Source: Herpetosiphonaceae bacterium
Lineage (GTDB): Bacteria > Chloroflexota > Chloroflexia > Chloroflexales > Kallotenuaceae
Length of the DNA: 62,023 nucleotides
Direction: 5' to 3'
Assembly (NCBI GenBank): GCA_036374795.1
Contig: DASUTC010000025.1
Coordinates: 1 to 62,023 of the forward strand
The notes beneath the pieces were generated by a model. The model was given only the letters and a program-made list of their open reading frames with translations, searched no databases and had not been told where the DNA came from. Below, in pieces: positions 49,873 to 58,833 of the stretch. How positions within the stretch are numbered: the first letter of the stretch is position 1; the number at the start of each line of letters is the position of its first letter. The translations under genes were made by a program, and so were the position numbers.

Positions 49873-51189
49873 TCACGAAACCGTTACGGGATCGGCCCCC
49901 GTCGCAGTGCGCTGCTCGACGACGGCAGCGTAGCGGCGCTGCAAATACAAGCCCTCGACGCCGATCGCCACGAGCACCGCCACCGCTGCGACCACGATTC
50001 CCGGCAGTTGCAGCGCGACGCCAGCCGCCAGCAGCGCGCCGTTGACCGCCAGGTTAATACCCATCCCGCGATACACGCTGCTCGTGGTTCCTGCCGCCAC
50101 CAGCAGGCCGCGCAGCCAACTGGTCAGCGCCGTCAGCCCCGGCAGCAGGATCAGAACTTGCAGCCCCGTCCGCACGTAGCTCCATAAGCCTGTATCCAGC
50201 GTGATCACCTCGCGCAGATAGACGCTCAGCAGCGGAGTGAACGCCAGCCCCACGGCGGCAAGCGACGTGACCGCCGCCACGATCAGCGTAAACTCACGCA
50301 GCGGTCGGTGGGCGCGCTGATCGGCGGCCTGAGCGATCGTCGTCTCTTGCAGCGCCATGCCCCAGCCACGCAGCACCAGCGTCGCCGAAAAGAGCACCGG
50401 CCAGGTCGCCAGCGTCTCGGTTGGATGTGGCAGACGGGCCAGGGCCGCCGCCGTGAGCGGCTGAACCACCAGCGTCAGCAGCGAGGTCGCCGCGAGCGGC
50501 ACATGGAAGCGCAGGATCGCGCCCAGCGTAAGCGGCTGCTCGGTCATCTCGCGGCTGGCATACGCGCGCCGCACGATCGGCAGCGCCAACAGATGAGTCG
50601 CCAGCGCCTCGGAGAGCACGCCCGCCATCAGCGCGCACGCTCCTACCTGCGCCCCCGGCAGGCCACCCCAGATCACCAGCCCCACCGCTGTGCCGATCGC
50701 GCAGACCAGGCGGATCGCGGTGCCGTAGCTGACGCGAGTCGTCATGTCGTGGCGGATCAGAATGCCCTGGTAAAAGCGCCGCCAGCCGATCGCCGCCGTC
50801 CACAGCAGCATGATCCGCAGAGCAGGCCGCGCCGCAGTGCCGATCGAGGTGGGAATACCGAGCATGCCGCCGACGATCAGATCGTAGAGCGGCGTCCAGG
50901 CCACCAGCGCGGTCAGCGCCGTGAGCGCCAGATTGAGCCAGATCAAAAACGTCCGCAGCGCGCGGTACGACTGAGCATCGCGCGCCAGGGCGATTGATGT
51001 CGAGATCAGCATGATCACCGGGCTTTCGATGATCAGCGAGATCGAGAGCACCAGCCCGAACGCTGCCAGATTGAGCGCCGCGTCGTCGAGGCGCGCAATC
51101 GCCGCCTGCACCGCCGGACCTTCGAGCATCATCAGCGTAAACGACACGGCCAGCGGCAGCCAGAGCCAAAAGATTCGGCGGCGGCTCAT
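49873..51189 (-). CDS. Multi-helix MATE/flippase-like membrane protein
   Basis: This 438-residue protein has about twelve hydrophobic segments spread evenly, with no signal peptide. The size, topology and stretches such as LNLAAFGLVLSISLIIESP resemble MATE-type exporters, polysaccharide flippases, or ANKH-like proteins. The residues that define the subfamilies are not clear enough to choose one. It is transcribed alone, toward the J-like protein gene. Function unknown. Confidence 0.65.
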   Translation of the reverse strand: MSRRRIFWLWLPLAVSFTLMMLEGPAVQAAIARLDDAALNLAAFGLVLSISLIIESPVIMLISTSIALARDAQSYRALRTFLIWLNLALTALTALVAWTPLYDLIVGGMLGIPTSIGTAARPALRIMLLWTAAIGWRRFYQGILIRHDMTTRVSYGTAIRLVCAIGTAVGLVIWGGLPGAQVGACALMAGVLSEALATHLLALPIVRRAYASREMTEQPLTLGAILRFHVPLAATSLLTLVVQPLTAAALARLPHPTETLATWPVLFSATLVLRGWGMALQETTIAQAADQRAHRPLREFTLIVAAVTSLAAVGLAFTPLLSVYLREVITLDTGLWSYVRTGLQVLILLPGLTALTSWLRGLLVAAGTTSSVYRGMGINLAVNGALLAAGVALQLPGIVVAAVAVLVAIGVEGLYLQRRYAAVVEQRTATGADPVTVS

Positions 51190-51384
51190 CGGCGATCCCT
51201 CCGATCGCTTGGTTGAGCACCCCGGTACGATCTATGAACGTGCGTGGATCGCATCTTGTCATCCTTTGTCTTGCCGTCGAGCGGCGCGCTTGCCGACTCA
51301 CAAAAGAAGTATTGTACGCTAAAATCAGGGCGCTGGCTGGACATTGAGCATACAGCCTGACACAACACAAGAAAGGCAGCGCTT

Positions 51385-52107
51385 TTGACAGCACCATCCG
51401 CCGCGTTTCGCGCCTCGGCCCGTCTGATGACTCGGCTGGCCCATAAGTTCCGGCTGATCGAGCAGGCCGTTCCGCTGCCCCAGAGCGGGATCACCTACGG
51501 CATCTTTCAGCCCGCGACCTTCGATCGGCTGCTGACCGCCGCCGCCCGCGATCCTGAGCAGCAGCTTCCCTACTGGGCGACGATCTGGCCCAGCGGCATC
51601 GCGCTGGCCGATCTCCTGTTGCAGCACAGGAGGCAGCTCGCGGGGCGGCGCGTGCTTGAGCTTGGCAGCGGCCTGGGCGTCACCGCCGCCGCCGCGCTTG
51701 CCGCAGGCGCGCAGATCCACGTCACGGACTACTCGCCGGAAACGCTGCTGCTGTGCCGCCTGAACACACTGCGCAACGTCGGCCTTGCGCCTCAGACACT
51801 CCGCATCAACTGGCGACAGCCCTCGCCGCCGCTCCTGGCGCTCGCTCGTCCGCGCCTGCCGATCATCCTGGCCGCCGATGTGCTCTACGAGAAGCGCGAT
51901 GTCCAGCCGCTGCTGAGCCTGGTCGAGCAGCTTTTAGCGCCCGACGGCGTGCTCTGGCTGGCGGAGCCGGGACGACCGCCCGCGCAGCACTTTGTCGAGA
52001 CGGCGCTCGCCAGCGGATGGCGCGACAAGCTGACACAGCATGTCGGCCCCTGGCCGGACCCGGAAGACGCCGATGTCGTGGTGAATGTCCATCGTCTGCA
52101 ACGGTAG
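51385..52107 (+). CDS. SAM-dependent methyltransferase (lysine-methyltransferase-like)
   Basis: This 240-residue enzyme has motif I VLELGSGLGVTAAAALAAGA (about 93-112), acidic motif II HVTDYS and the later VLYEKRDV. With the preceding PYWATIWPSGIALADLLL it matches the Methyltransf_16/ETFKMT-type pattern, whose members methylate protein lysines or nicotinamide. The precise substrate is unknown. The frame begins with TTG 51385, which has GAAAGG upstream; a later ATG at 51427 would lose the N-terminal part. Confidence 0.8.
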   Translation: MTAPSAAFRASARLMTRLAHKFRLIEQAVPLPQSGITYGIFQPATFDRLLTAAARDPEQQLPYWATIWPSGIALADLLLQHRRQLAGRRVLELGSGLGVTAAAALAAGAQIHVTDYSPETLLLCRLNTLRNVGLAPQTLRINWRQPSPPLLALARPRLPIILAADVLYEKRDVQPLLSLVEQLLAPDGVLWLAEPGRPPAQHFVETALASGWRDKLTQHVGPWPDPEDADVVVNVHRLQR

Positions 52108-52160
52108 TACAATGAAGAACAAAGAACAAAACATATGTGGTTTAAAGTTCGGAGTTTCGA

Positions 52161-52188
52161 GTTCAAAGTTCAAAGTTCAAAGTTCAAA
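52161..52188 (+). repeat. GTTCAAA heptamer, four tandem copies
   Basis: Four perfect 7-nt units, flanked by degenerate copies (GAGTTTC, AAAGTTC) from 52140 to 52205. GAACAAA copies lie before (52113-52127) and TTTGTTC copies after (52220-52240). Confidence 0.85.
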
Positions 52189-52258
52189 GTTTTGAGTTTC
52201 GAGTTTTCTCGCTTCTCCCTTTGTTCTTTGTTCTCTGTTCTATGATAGGAGGCAGGAG

Positions 52259-53230
52259 ATGCAATACCGCACGTTCGGGCGACTCGGCTGGCAGGTGAGT
52301 GAGATCGGCTATGGCATGTGGGGCATGGGCGGCTGGACCGGCTCCGACGATGATCAGTCGATGGCCGCGCTCGATGAGGCCGTCGCGCTTGGCTGCAATT
52401 TCTTCGATACAGCCTGGGGCTATGGCGAAGGCCACAGCGAGCGGCTGCTAGGCGAGCTTGTCAGCAGCCACCCCGACAAGCGGCTGTACATCGCCACCAA
52501 GATCCCGCCCAAGAACTTTATCTGGCCCTCGCGGCGCGGCTTCAAGCTGGCCGAAACATTCCCGCCCGATCATATTCGGGAGTACACCGAGAAAAGCCTG
52601 ACCAACCTGGGCGTCGGTCGCATCGACCTGATGCAGTTCCACGTCTGGGAGGATGCCTGGTCGCAGGATGATCGCTGGCAGCGCACGGTGGAAGACCTCA
52701 AGCACGAGGGGCTGATCGGCGGCATCGGCATCAGCATCAACCGCTGGGAGCCGTGGAACGCCCTCGATACACTGCGCACCGGCATGATCGACGCGGTGCA
52801 GGTGATCTACAACATCTTCGACCAAGCGCCTGAGGACGAGCTATTCCCGCTCTGCGATCAACTGCAAATCGCCGTGATCGCGCGCGTGCCCTTCGATGAG
52901 GGCTCGCTGACAGGCACCCTGACCAAAGAGGCGCGCTGGCCTGAGGGCGACTGGCGCAACAGCTACTTCGTGCCCGAAAACCTCGCGGCCAGCGTCGATC
53001 GGGCCGATGCGCTCAAGCCGCTGATCCCCGCAGGCATGACCATGCCGGAGTTCGCGCTGCGCTTTATCTTGAGCAACCCGACTGTCAGCACGATTATTCC
53101 GGGCATGCGCAAGCTCAACCATGTCCGCTCCAACATCGCCGCCAGCGACCGCAAGCGATTGCCCGCCGAGCTGCTCGAACAGCTACGCGCGCACCGCTGG
53201 GATCGCGTCCCGACGGAGTGGTCGCAGTAG
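52259..53230 (+). CDS. Aldo/keto reductase
   Basis: This 323-residue NAD(P)H-dependent oxidoreductase has the catalytic tetrad Asp50 (FFDTAWGYG), Tyr55, Lys81 (IATKIPP) and His128 (MQFHVW). The overall beta/alpha barrel resembles the YhdN/Tas-like bacterial group rather than the animal aldose reductases. The C-terminal segment around IPGMRKLNHVRSNI binds the coenzyme adenine part. AGGAGG and GGAG lie close to the ATG. The substrate is unknown. Confidence 0.92.
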   Translation: MQYRTFGRLGWQVSEIGYGMWGMGGWTGSDDDQSMAALDEAVALGCNFFDTAWGYGEGHSERLLGELVSSHPDKRLYIATKIPPKNFIWPSRRGFKLAETFPPDHIREYTEKSLTNLGVGRIDLMQFHVWEDAWSQDDRWQRTVEDLKHEGLIGGIGISINRWEPWNALDTLRTGMIDAVQVIYNIFDQAPEDELFPLCDQLQIAVIARVPFDEGSLTGTLTKEARWPEGDWRNSYFVPENLAASVDRADALKPLIPAGMTMPEFALRFILSNPTVSTIIPGMRKLNHVRSNIAASDRKRLPAELLEQLRAHRWDRVPTEWSQ

Positions 53231-53255
53231 CACGCGCCCATCCAGCGCGGCGGCA

Positions 53256-53276
53256 GGGCACGTCGCTGGCGTGCCC
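53256..53276 (+). terminator. Hairpin after the aldo/keto reductase gene
   Basis: GGGCACG pairs with CGTGCCC across a 7-nt loop. No T-run follows. It is another GGGCAC-type hairpin and lies between convergent genes. Confidence 0.5.
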
Positions 53277-53343
53277 CTCCGAATCGTCGATGGCTCAATC
53301 AAGCTGACAGGCGCTATAGCGCGTGCCCTACATCGACCGGCGC

Positions 53344-54306
53344 TCATTGGCCCGGCGAGAGCTGCGACGATCCGATAAGCTGCACGGCCTCTGCCGCACA
53401 GCCCCACGATAGCGTGACGCCTGCGCCGCCGTGACCGTAGTTATGGATACAGCAGGTGCCGTTCGGAAAATCCTCGCGCTCCAGCCGAATCGCCGGGCGA
53501 CCAGGGCGCAGGCCAACCTTATGCTCCAGAATCGGCGCGTCGGCGAGACGCGGCTCAAGCGCCGCGCACCGTCGCACAATCGCCGCCGCCACCGCCGGAT
53601 CTGGCTGCATATCCCACACGCCGTCCACCGCCGTACCGCCCAGAATGCAATCCTTCGTGCGCGGCACGATGTAGGTAATACCTTCGGGATTGTCCTCGTC
53701 GAGCCAGGTGCGCTCGATGCCGGGATTCTCTACGCGCACGATCTGGCCGCGAATCGGCACGAGCTGTGTGTCGTGGACCAGCGAGTACGAGCCGAGGCCG
53801 GTGCAGTTGAATACAACGGGATAGATCCCTGTGGCCTCGGAGAGCGTATGCACCATCCGCAGATCAATCGTTCCACCGCCCAGCGTAAAGCGATCCATGA
53901 GATAGCGCAGATAGACCGGCATTTCAATCACCGGCGTCGTAAACATCAGGCCGTCGACGTAGCCGGGCGGCAGCTCCTCAGGCACGCACCGCCGCAGATC
54001 AGGCACCACGTCGCGCCACCAGGGATCGGGCAGCGGCGTGCGCGACACCTCGATGTTCTCGCGCATCTGGACGCCAGTTGCCGAGTTGCGCGCAAACGTC
54101 TGGAACACGGCATAGGTCAGGCCACCCCATTGCAGCACCCGATCTTCAGGATAGGCCTTGTATGGATACCAGATCGCGGCGGCGACGCTTGAGGTCGTAT
54201 CGGGCGGCAGTGCAGCGGTCCAGATCTTGACACGCCAGCCTGCCTCTTGCAGACAGATCGCCGTGGATAGACCGCTCACGCCGCAGCCGATAACAAGTGC
54301 TTCCAT
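53344..54306 (-). CDS. D-amino-acid oxidase
   Basis: This 320-residue FAD-dependent oxidase has the Rossmann motif VIGCGVSGLSTA (residues 5-16). Features of the D-amino-acid oxidase family include the LVPIRGQIVRVE strand, the YIVPRTKDCILGGT segment and the C-terminal YGHGGAGVTLSWG near the flavin. D-aspartate oxidase is an alternative specificity. Start ATG 54306 has AGGAG 6 nt upstream; the frame open to 54363 overlaps the next gene and is not needed. It is probably co-transcribed with the phosphotransferase gene 19 nt upstream. Confidence 0.9.
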   Translation of the reverse strand: MEALVIGCGVSGLSTAICLQEAGWRVKIWTAALPPDTTSSVAAAIWYPYKAYPEDRVLQWGGLTYAVFQTFARNSATGVQMRENIEVSRTPLPDPWWRDVVPDLRRCVPEELPPGYVDGLMFTTPVIEMPVYLRYLMDRFTLGGGTIDLRMVHTLSEATGIYPVVFNCTGLGSYSLVHDTQLVPIRGQIVRVENPGIERTWLDEDNPEGITYIVPRTKDCILGGTAVDGVWDMQPDPAVAAAIVRRCAALEPRLADAPILEHKVGLRPGRPAIRLEREDFPNGTCCIHNYGHGGAGVTLSWGCAAEAVQLIGSSQLSPGQ

Positions 54307-54325
54307 GATAGGCTCCTGATGTGAC

Positions 54326-55402
54326 TTAGTCGAGGCGCGCCTGTTCGAGCTTGCGCAGACCAAGCTGTAGACTCGTCGAGATGGCAGCTTTGCCGCCGGT
54401 ACGCAGCCGCTGCTCTTCGCTGATCGCGGAGTTCAGCAATTGATAGTTATCGTGTGTCGATCCCAGCAGCCAGAGCCGCTCCTCCATATCGAGCGCGTGG
54501 CGCAGCGCGGGATCGCCCTGAGTGTAGCCAGCGGTATAGCCCTCGGCAATCGCGGCCATAATCGCCGCATGACGCTTGAACTCGTGCCGCGCGTAGCGGG
54601 GCGCGTCGCCGAGCGCTGGCAGCAAGAAGGTATAGCAGAACCGAAACCAGCTCGCGTAGCGCGTCGGGCGATGCAGCAGCGGCACGGGATCGACCAGCCC
54701 CAGCGCGCCATCGGCCTTGATCAGCAGGTTTTCGGGCGTAATATCGCGGTTCACCAGCGCGATCGGCTCGTCGAACCCTCCGCGCCATTCCAGCGCGTGC
54801 TCGACCGCGCGCCGCACTCTGGCGCGGTCGAAGTGGAGGTCGGATGCGAGCACGCGCTCCAACTGCTCTTGTATACGAAGAACCTCGGCCTGTCTGATCG
54901 CCGCTCGATCGCCCTGCTCCTGACCTGCCACTCGTCCATCGCGCCAGCCAAGCAGGCCGAAGCCGTCGAGGGCCGGATCGATCGCGTGCATCGCGCGAAA
55001 GAAATCGCCTACCCGCCGACCATAGGCCAGGGCAGCGCCGGTCGTGAGCGACGACAGATCGATCGACGCGCCCGCGTACGACTCGATCGTGCAGATCAGA
55101 TCGGGCGCGATATGATACGTGTAGATCGCCGGGCAGACGCCGGGACGGCACCTATGCGCCTGAGCATAGTACACCCCGACCGGCGCGTACTCTTCGTGGA
55201 GCGCCTGGGCGTCGAAGGCTTCCTGCCGCCCGTAGATCACCTGTTTGCGCAAGCGAATCACGAGCTGCTCGCCGTCGGCAAGTGTCACCAGATAGGCATC
55301 GTGCCACGCGCCCGCGCCGACCTGACGGTACGACGACGGCGACTGGAGCGGCGGAAAGCCGCAGCAGCGGAGCGCGCGATCGAGCTGTGCGGGGAGATCC
55401 AT
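54326..55402 (-). CDS. Aminoglycoside-phosphotransferase-family kinase
   Basis: This 358-residue protein kinase-like phosphotransferase has the catalytic loop NRDITPENLL (catalytic Asp220, Asn225), in which Asn218 replaces the usual His, and the metal-binding Asp238 in GLVDP. The N-terminal lobe carries the nucleotide-binding strand ending in LVIRLRKQ. Such APH-fold enzymes phosphorylate antibiotics, choline, homoserine, sugars or other small molecules; the substrate cannot be read from sequence. It lies between the Trk genes and the D-amino-acid oxidase gene on the same strand. Confidence 0.82.
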   Translation of the reverse strand: MDLPAQLDRALRCCGFPPLQSPSSYRQVGAGAWHDAYLVTLADGEQLVIRLRKQVIYGRQEAFDAQALHEEYAPVGVYYAQAHRCRPGVCPAIYTYHIAPDLICTIESYAGASIDLSSLTTGAALAYGRRVGDFFRAMHAIDPALDGFGLLGWRDGRVAGQEQGDRAAIRQAEVLRIQEQLERVLASDLHFDRARVRRAVEHALEWRGGFDEPIALVNRDITPENLLIKADGALGLVDPVPLLHRPTRYASWFRFCYTFLLPALGDAPRYARHEFKRHAAIMAAIAEGYTAGYTQGDPALRHALDMEERLWLLGSTHDNYQLLNSAISEEQRLRTGGKAAISTSLQLGLRKLEQARLD

Positions 55403-55410
55403 CGCTTCGC

Positions 55411-56757
55411 CTAGCCTACTAAAATACGCTCCTCAGGATAGCTGATCGGCGAGGGACGCTGCGTGCGCGCCATCGCCACGACGATCGTGAGCGGCCCCAG
55501 ACGGCCCCAGATCATCAGCAGCGCGACGACCAGCCGCCCAAATCCGTCGAGGCTGCCGGTCAGGCCCAGGCTAAATCCGCAGGTAGCAAACGCCGATACC
55601 GCCTCGAAGAGCGCAGCCTCGAGCGCCGCGCCCTGCGTCACCATCAGCAGCCATGCGCCCGAACCGACGACCGCCGTCGAGACGAACAGGATCGCGACCG
55701 CCTTGTGGATCGAGTCGCGTGAGATCGCCCGCCTGCCGATGCGAATCTCGTCGGCGCCGCGCACGTAGGCCACCGCCGCCAGCATCAGCACGCCAAAGGT
55801 GCCCGTGGTGATGCCGCCCGCCGTGGAAGCCGGAGAGCCGCCGATGAACATCAGCGCCAGCAGCGTCAGCACGCTCGCGGGAGCCAGCGACTCGATCGGC
55901 TGCACGTTGAAGCCCGATGTGCGGCTGGCGATCACGTGAAATAGCGCCAGCAGCAGCCGATGCATCGGCGGCTCGGACGAGAAGGCGGTGTCGCCCTGGC
56001 TTTCGCTGATCACGACCAGCGCGGTGCCCGCCACGGTCAGAATCGTCCAGAGGCTCAGCGTCAGCTTGGTATGCAGCGTGAACTTGGGATGCGTCCGCCA
56101 GTTCAGCACGTCGGCGATCACCGGAATGCCGATACTGCCCAGCGCGATCAGCAGTGCGATCACCAGCAGCGTGTACCAGTCGTTGGGAAACGGATTGGTC
56201 GCCACGCCCACGCCGCCGCCAAACAGATCGAAGCTGGCATTACAGAATGCCGAGACACTGTGAAACAACGCCAGGAAGAACGCGCGTCCAGCGCCGAAGC
56301 GACCGGCCCAGCTCGACCACAGCAGCAGCGTGCCCAGCGCCTCGATCGCCAGCACGCCCAGCAGCACTCGCCGCGCCAGCTGGACGATCGCCCACAGATC
56401 GACCACGCCCAGCGAGTCGCGCAGCGCCACGCGCTCGGCAAAGGTGATGCGCCGTCCCAGCAGGCGGAAGACCGTGACTGCCAGCACGACGAAGCCGATC
56501 GCGCCGAGCTGCATCAGCACCAGCAGCACAAGCTGACCGAAGAGCGTCAGATCGCGGCTCGGCTGGATCACCGATAGCCCGGTGGTGGTCAGCGCCGAGA
56601 CAGCGGTGAAGGCCGCCTCGCTCAGCGTCAGCGGACGGCGCGCGCCCGACCACGGCAGCGCCAGCAGGGCCGTGCCGCTGCCGATCAAGACCAGTAGGCC
56701 CAGGATCAGGCGTACCGCAGGGCGCGGCACATGCCGGGCGAGCGAGCGAGCATTCAT
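55411..56757 (-). CDS. Trk/Ktr-type K+ transporter membrane subunit
   Basis: This 448-residue pore subunit has four repeated membrane-pore-membrane units. The filter regions are visible as TTTGLSV, NASFDLF, SRTSGFN and ATCGFSLG. Size and motif style are closer to KtrB/TrkG than to long TrkH. The start ATG 56757 overlaps the regulatory subunit stop (ATGA), so the two are translationally coupled. Only in the wrong N-terminal extension does the frame continue upstream. Confidence 0.92.
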   Translation of the reverse strand: MNARSLARHVPRPAVRLILGLLVLIGSGTALLALPWSGARRPLTLSEAAFTAVSALTTTGLSVIQPSRDLTLFGQLVLLVLMQLGAIGFVVLAVTVFRLLGRRITFAERVALRDSLGVVDLWAIVQLARRVLLGVLAIEALGTLLLWSSWAGRFGAGRAFFLALFHSVSAFCNASFDLFGGGVGVATNPFPNDWYTLLVIALLIALGSIGIPVIADVLNWRTHPKFTLHTKLTLSLWTILTVAGTALVVISESQGDTAFSSEPPMHRLLLALFHVIASRTSGFNVQPIESLAPASVLTLLALMFIGGSPASTAGGITTGTFGVLMLAAVAYVRGADEIRIGRRAISRDSIHKAVAILFVSTAVVGSGAWLLMVTQGAALEAALFEAVSAFATCGFSLGLTGSLDGFGRLVVALLMIWGRLGPLTIVVAMARTQRPSPISYPEERILVG

Positions 56758-57419
56758 GCGCGCCTGGGAGATTGCTGGACGCCAAACGCGCGCAGCCGCT
56801 CGTCGGTGCCGACGACGATCAGATGATCGCCAAACTCCAGCCGGTCGTCGGCACCCGGCGCGACGACCAGATCGGTGCCGCGCCGGATCGCGATCACCAG
56901 CGTGCCATGCTTGCGGCGAATATCGAGCTGGCCGATCGTCTGCCCAACCCACGCATCGTGTACCAGCCGCTCGCCCGCCGATACGCCGGTCTGATCGCGT
57001 ATCACCTGGCTGATCCCAGGCGCGAGCAGATGCGCGGCCAGCCGCTCGCCCGCCTCCTGCTCCGGCAGCACCACCTCGTCCGCGCCGATCTTGAGCAGGA
57101 TCTCGGCCTGCCGCCGGGTGAGCGCCTTGGCGACGATGTGGCGCACGTTGAGATGCTTGAGCGCCAGGGTTGCCAGCAGGCTGCTTTCGAGATCGCCGAT
57201 CGCCACAACCACGCCGTCGAAGTCGCTGATGCCCAGCAGCCGCAGCGCCTGGTCATCGCAGGCATCGGCTCTCACTACGTCGGTCAGCTGATCGGCTAGC
57301 TCCTGAACGATCTCCTGATCGGCGTCGACACCGACGACGGTACAGCCTGCCTCGGCCAGGCCCAGCGCCACGCCCGTCCCAAAGCGCCCCAACCCGATCA
57401 CCGCAAACTCGCGCGCCAT
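56754..57419 (-). CDS. Trk/Ktr K+ uptake regulatory subunit (RCK domain)
   Basis: This 221-residue cytosolic gating ring subunit begins with the Rossmann motif GLGRFG (residues 9-14) and the acidic Asp after VGVDADQ that binds NAD or ATP ribose (RCK-N). The C-terminal RCK-C domain is at about 135-215. The single-RCK length matches KtrA/TrkA-half proteins that form octamers under KtrB. GGAGG precedes the ATG. It lies directly upstream of, and overlaps, the membrane subunit gene. Confidence 0.92.
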   Translation of the reverse strand: MAREFAVIGLGRFGTGVALGLAEAGCTVVGVDADQEIVQELADQLTDVVRADACDDQALRLLGISDFDGVVVAIGDLESSLLATLALKHLNVRHIVAKALTRRQAEILLKIGADEVVLPEQEAGERLAAHLLAPGISQVIRDQTGVSAGERLVHDAWVGQTIGQLDIRRKHGTLVIAIRRGTDLVVAPGADDRLEFGDHLIVVGTDERLRAFGVQQSPRRA

Positions 57420-57522
57420 AGCACCTCCGCCAACACACCTCGGTCGCGCAGGATACGATAGGGCGTGTCCGGCTTGCTGTCAAGCGGCGATCCGGGATAG
57501 TGTGGGCAGGGAAGATCCTATC

Positions 57523-57921
57523 TTACCGTCGGCGTAATTCCCAGCGCGCTACTTGACCCCGCACCCCGGCATCGCGCAGTTGGCGCGTGACGAACGCGCG
57601 AGCCTGCCGCACCCGGCGCTGCTGTACGGCAGCCGTAATGTCCGCTCCCGCGATCACCCGCCCATCGCGCTCGATCAGGCCCAGGCCCCGCCACCACAGC
57701 CGACGCTCCAGCACGTCGACATCGGTTCCGGCGGGCAGCGCCACACCCAGCACGACCGGGCTCCATGATTGTGGATGGTACACGCCCCGCGCCGACGGCG
57801 TGCAGAGCCGCCCGACGCCGACGAGGATATGCAGCGCCTGCTGGCTCCAATGGTTGAGCACAGCCCACCGCGATGGCGGCTGTTTTGCCCGTTTCCGCGC
57901 TGGCTGTTCTATCGCCCGCAT
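57523..57921 (-). CDS. Unknown small basic protein
   Basis: This 132-residue, Arg-rich protein has no membrane segment. It has strands around LHILVGVG and SPVVLGVALPAGTDVDVLERR and a helical C-terminus. No motif is recognised. The start at 57921 is uncertain; an upstream start at 57945 is open. Coding is supported mainly by an uninterrupted frame and a codon pattern similar to that of its neighbours. Confidence 0.5.
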   Translation of the reverse strand: MRAIEQPARKRAKQPPSRWAVLNHWSQQALHILVGVGRLCTPSARGVYHPQSWSPVVLGVALPAGTDVDVLERRLWWRGLGLIERDGRVIAGADITAAVQQRRVRQARAFVTRQLRDAGVRGQVARWELRRR

Positions 57922-57949
57922 ACTCACCGATCCAGTTTCTATCACTTGG

Positions 57950-58012
57950 TTCTGAGTTCCGAGCTTCGAGTTCTCGGTTCCTTAGTTCTTGGTTCTTTGC
58001 TTGGTTAAGTGT
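57950..58012 (+). repeat. GGTTCTTGGTTC-type repeat cluster
   Basis: Degenerate units GGTTCTGAGTTCCGAG, CGAGTTCTCGGTTCC and TTCTTGGTTCTTTG, members of the dispersed GAACAAA/TTTGTTC family. In the rest of the gap to 58421 (about 410 nt) I see only short frames; a possible gene remnant is noted at 58098-58200. Confidence 0.5.
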
Positions 58013-58421
58013 AGCAGACCGTGCGCCGCTTGTCGAACAGGTGTTTTCCTTTGAAAGAGATGAGGCCTGGCAGTGGAGAAGCCAAGTGATGGTGTTGCGA
58101 TGATCGCAGCAGGCGCTACGGCAGCAGGTGCGTGATCATCATCCTGGCGTCTGGCACCGCCAGTGGCGCAATCAAGCCGCCACGGGTCAGCGCTACCGAT
58201 GACCCGCTGAGCGATTAAGGAAAGCATACAAGATCACCAACGGAATTTTCCCCAAAAACCCGCCCATTAGCAGCTTCTCGTGTGTTGCAACTCCTCAACG
58301 AAGGAGAGTGATAGATTTTCTTACGGATGTTCCCTTTCTCGTATAGTGGATCTGTTCGACGTTGTGTATAACCAGCATGTGAGTACGAGCACTTGGCAGC
58401 ACTTCAAGCAAGGAGACTACG

Positions 58422-58736
58422 ATGATTACGTTTACTGTCGGCACGTATGAGGTGATGGAGTTCGCGGGATCGGGCCAGCCCGTACGAGTGTACATAAATG
58501 ACGACACCAATGTCTATCGCGGATACATCGAATTCATCAAAGACTACGCGGGCGCGCAGCGGTTCGTCGTGTGGCCCAACGGCATCATCAACGCTTTCAT
58601 GCCCCTCGAAAAGCTGCATGTCACGCTCGACATTCTGCGGAACGAGGAGCCGGTCTTTTTCTCGGTCAACGAGCAGTATAACTGGGCCGCGCTGAAGACC
58701 GGCAGAGAGCCCACGGGCGAGGAAGAAACACCGTAG
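58422..58736 (+). CDS. Small protein of unknown function
   Basis: This 104-residue protein has a beta-rich first half (ITFTVGTYEVMEF, then PVRVYINDDTNVYRGYIEF) and a short helix in the second half, ending in an acidic tail. It is soluble and has no signal peptide. CAAGGAG precedes the ATG at a good distance. I do not recognise the family. It converges with livM and has a hairpin downstream. Confidence 0.7.
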   Translation: MITFTVGTYEVMEFAGSGQPVRVYINDDTNVYRGYIEFIKDYAGAQRFVVWPNGIINAFMPLEKLHVTLDILRNEEPVFFSVNEQYNWAALKTGREPTGEEETP

Positions 58737-58774
58737 CCGCGCCCTTCGTCCGACCTGAAACCGCCCTGCAAAGC

Positions 58775-58805
58775 ACACCACCGCCCGCAACCAGGACGGT
58801 GGTGT
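58775..58805. terminator. Hairpin between convergent genes
   Basis: Perfect 9-bp stem ACACCACCG/CGGTGGTGT with a 13-nt loop, between the small unknown gene (plus) and livM (minus). Confidence 0.55.
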
Positions 58806-58833
58806 CTACGTGTCGAAAGCCGAGAGCGGCGCG

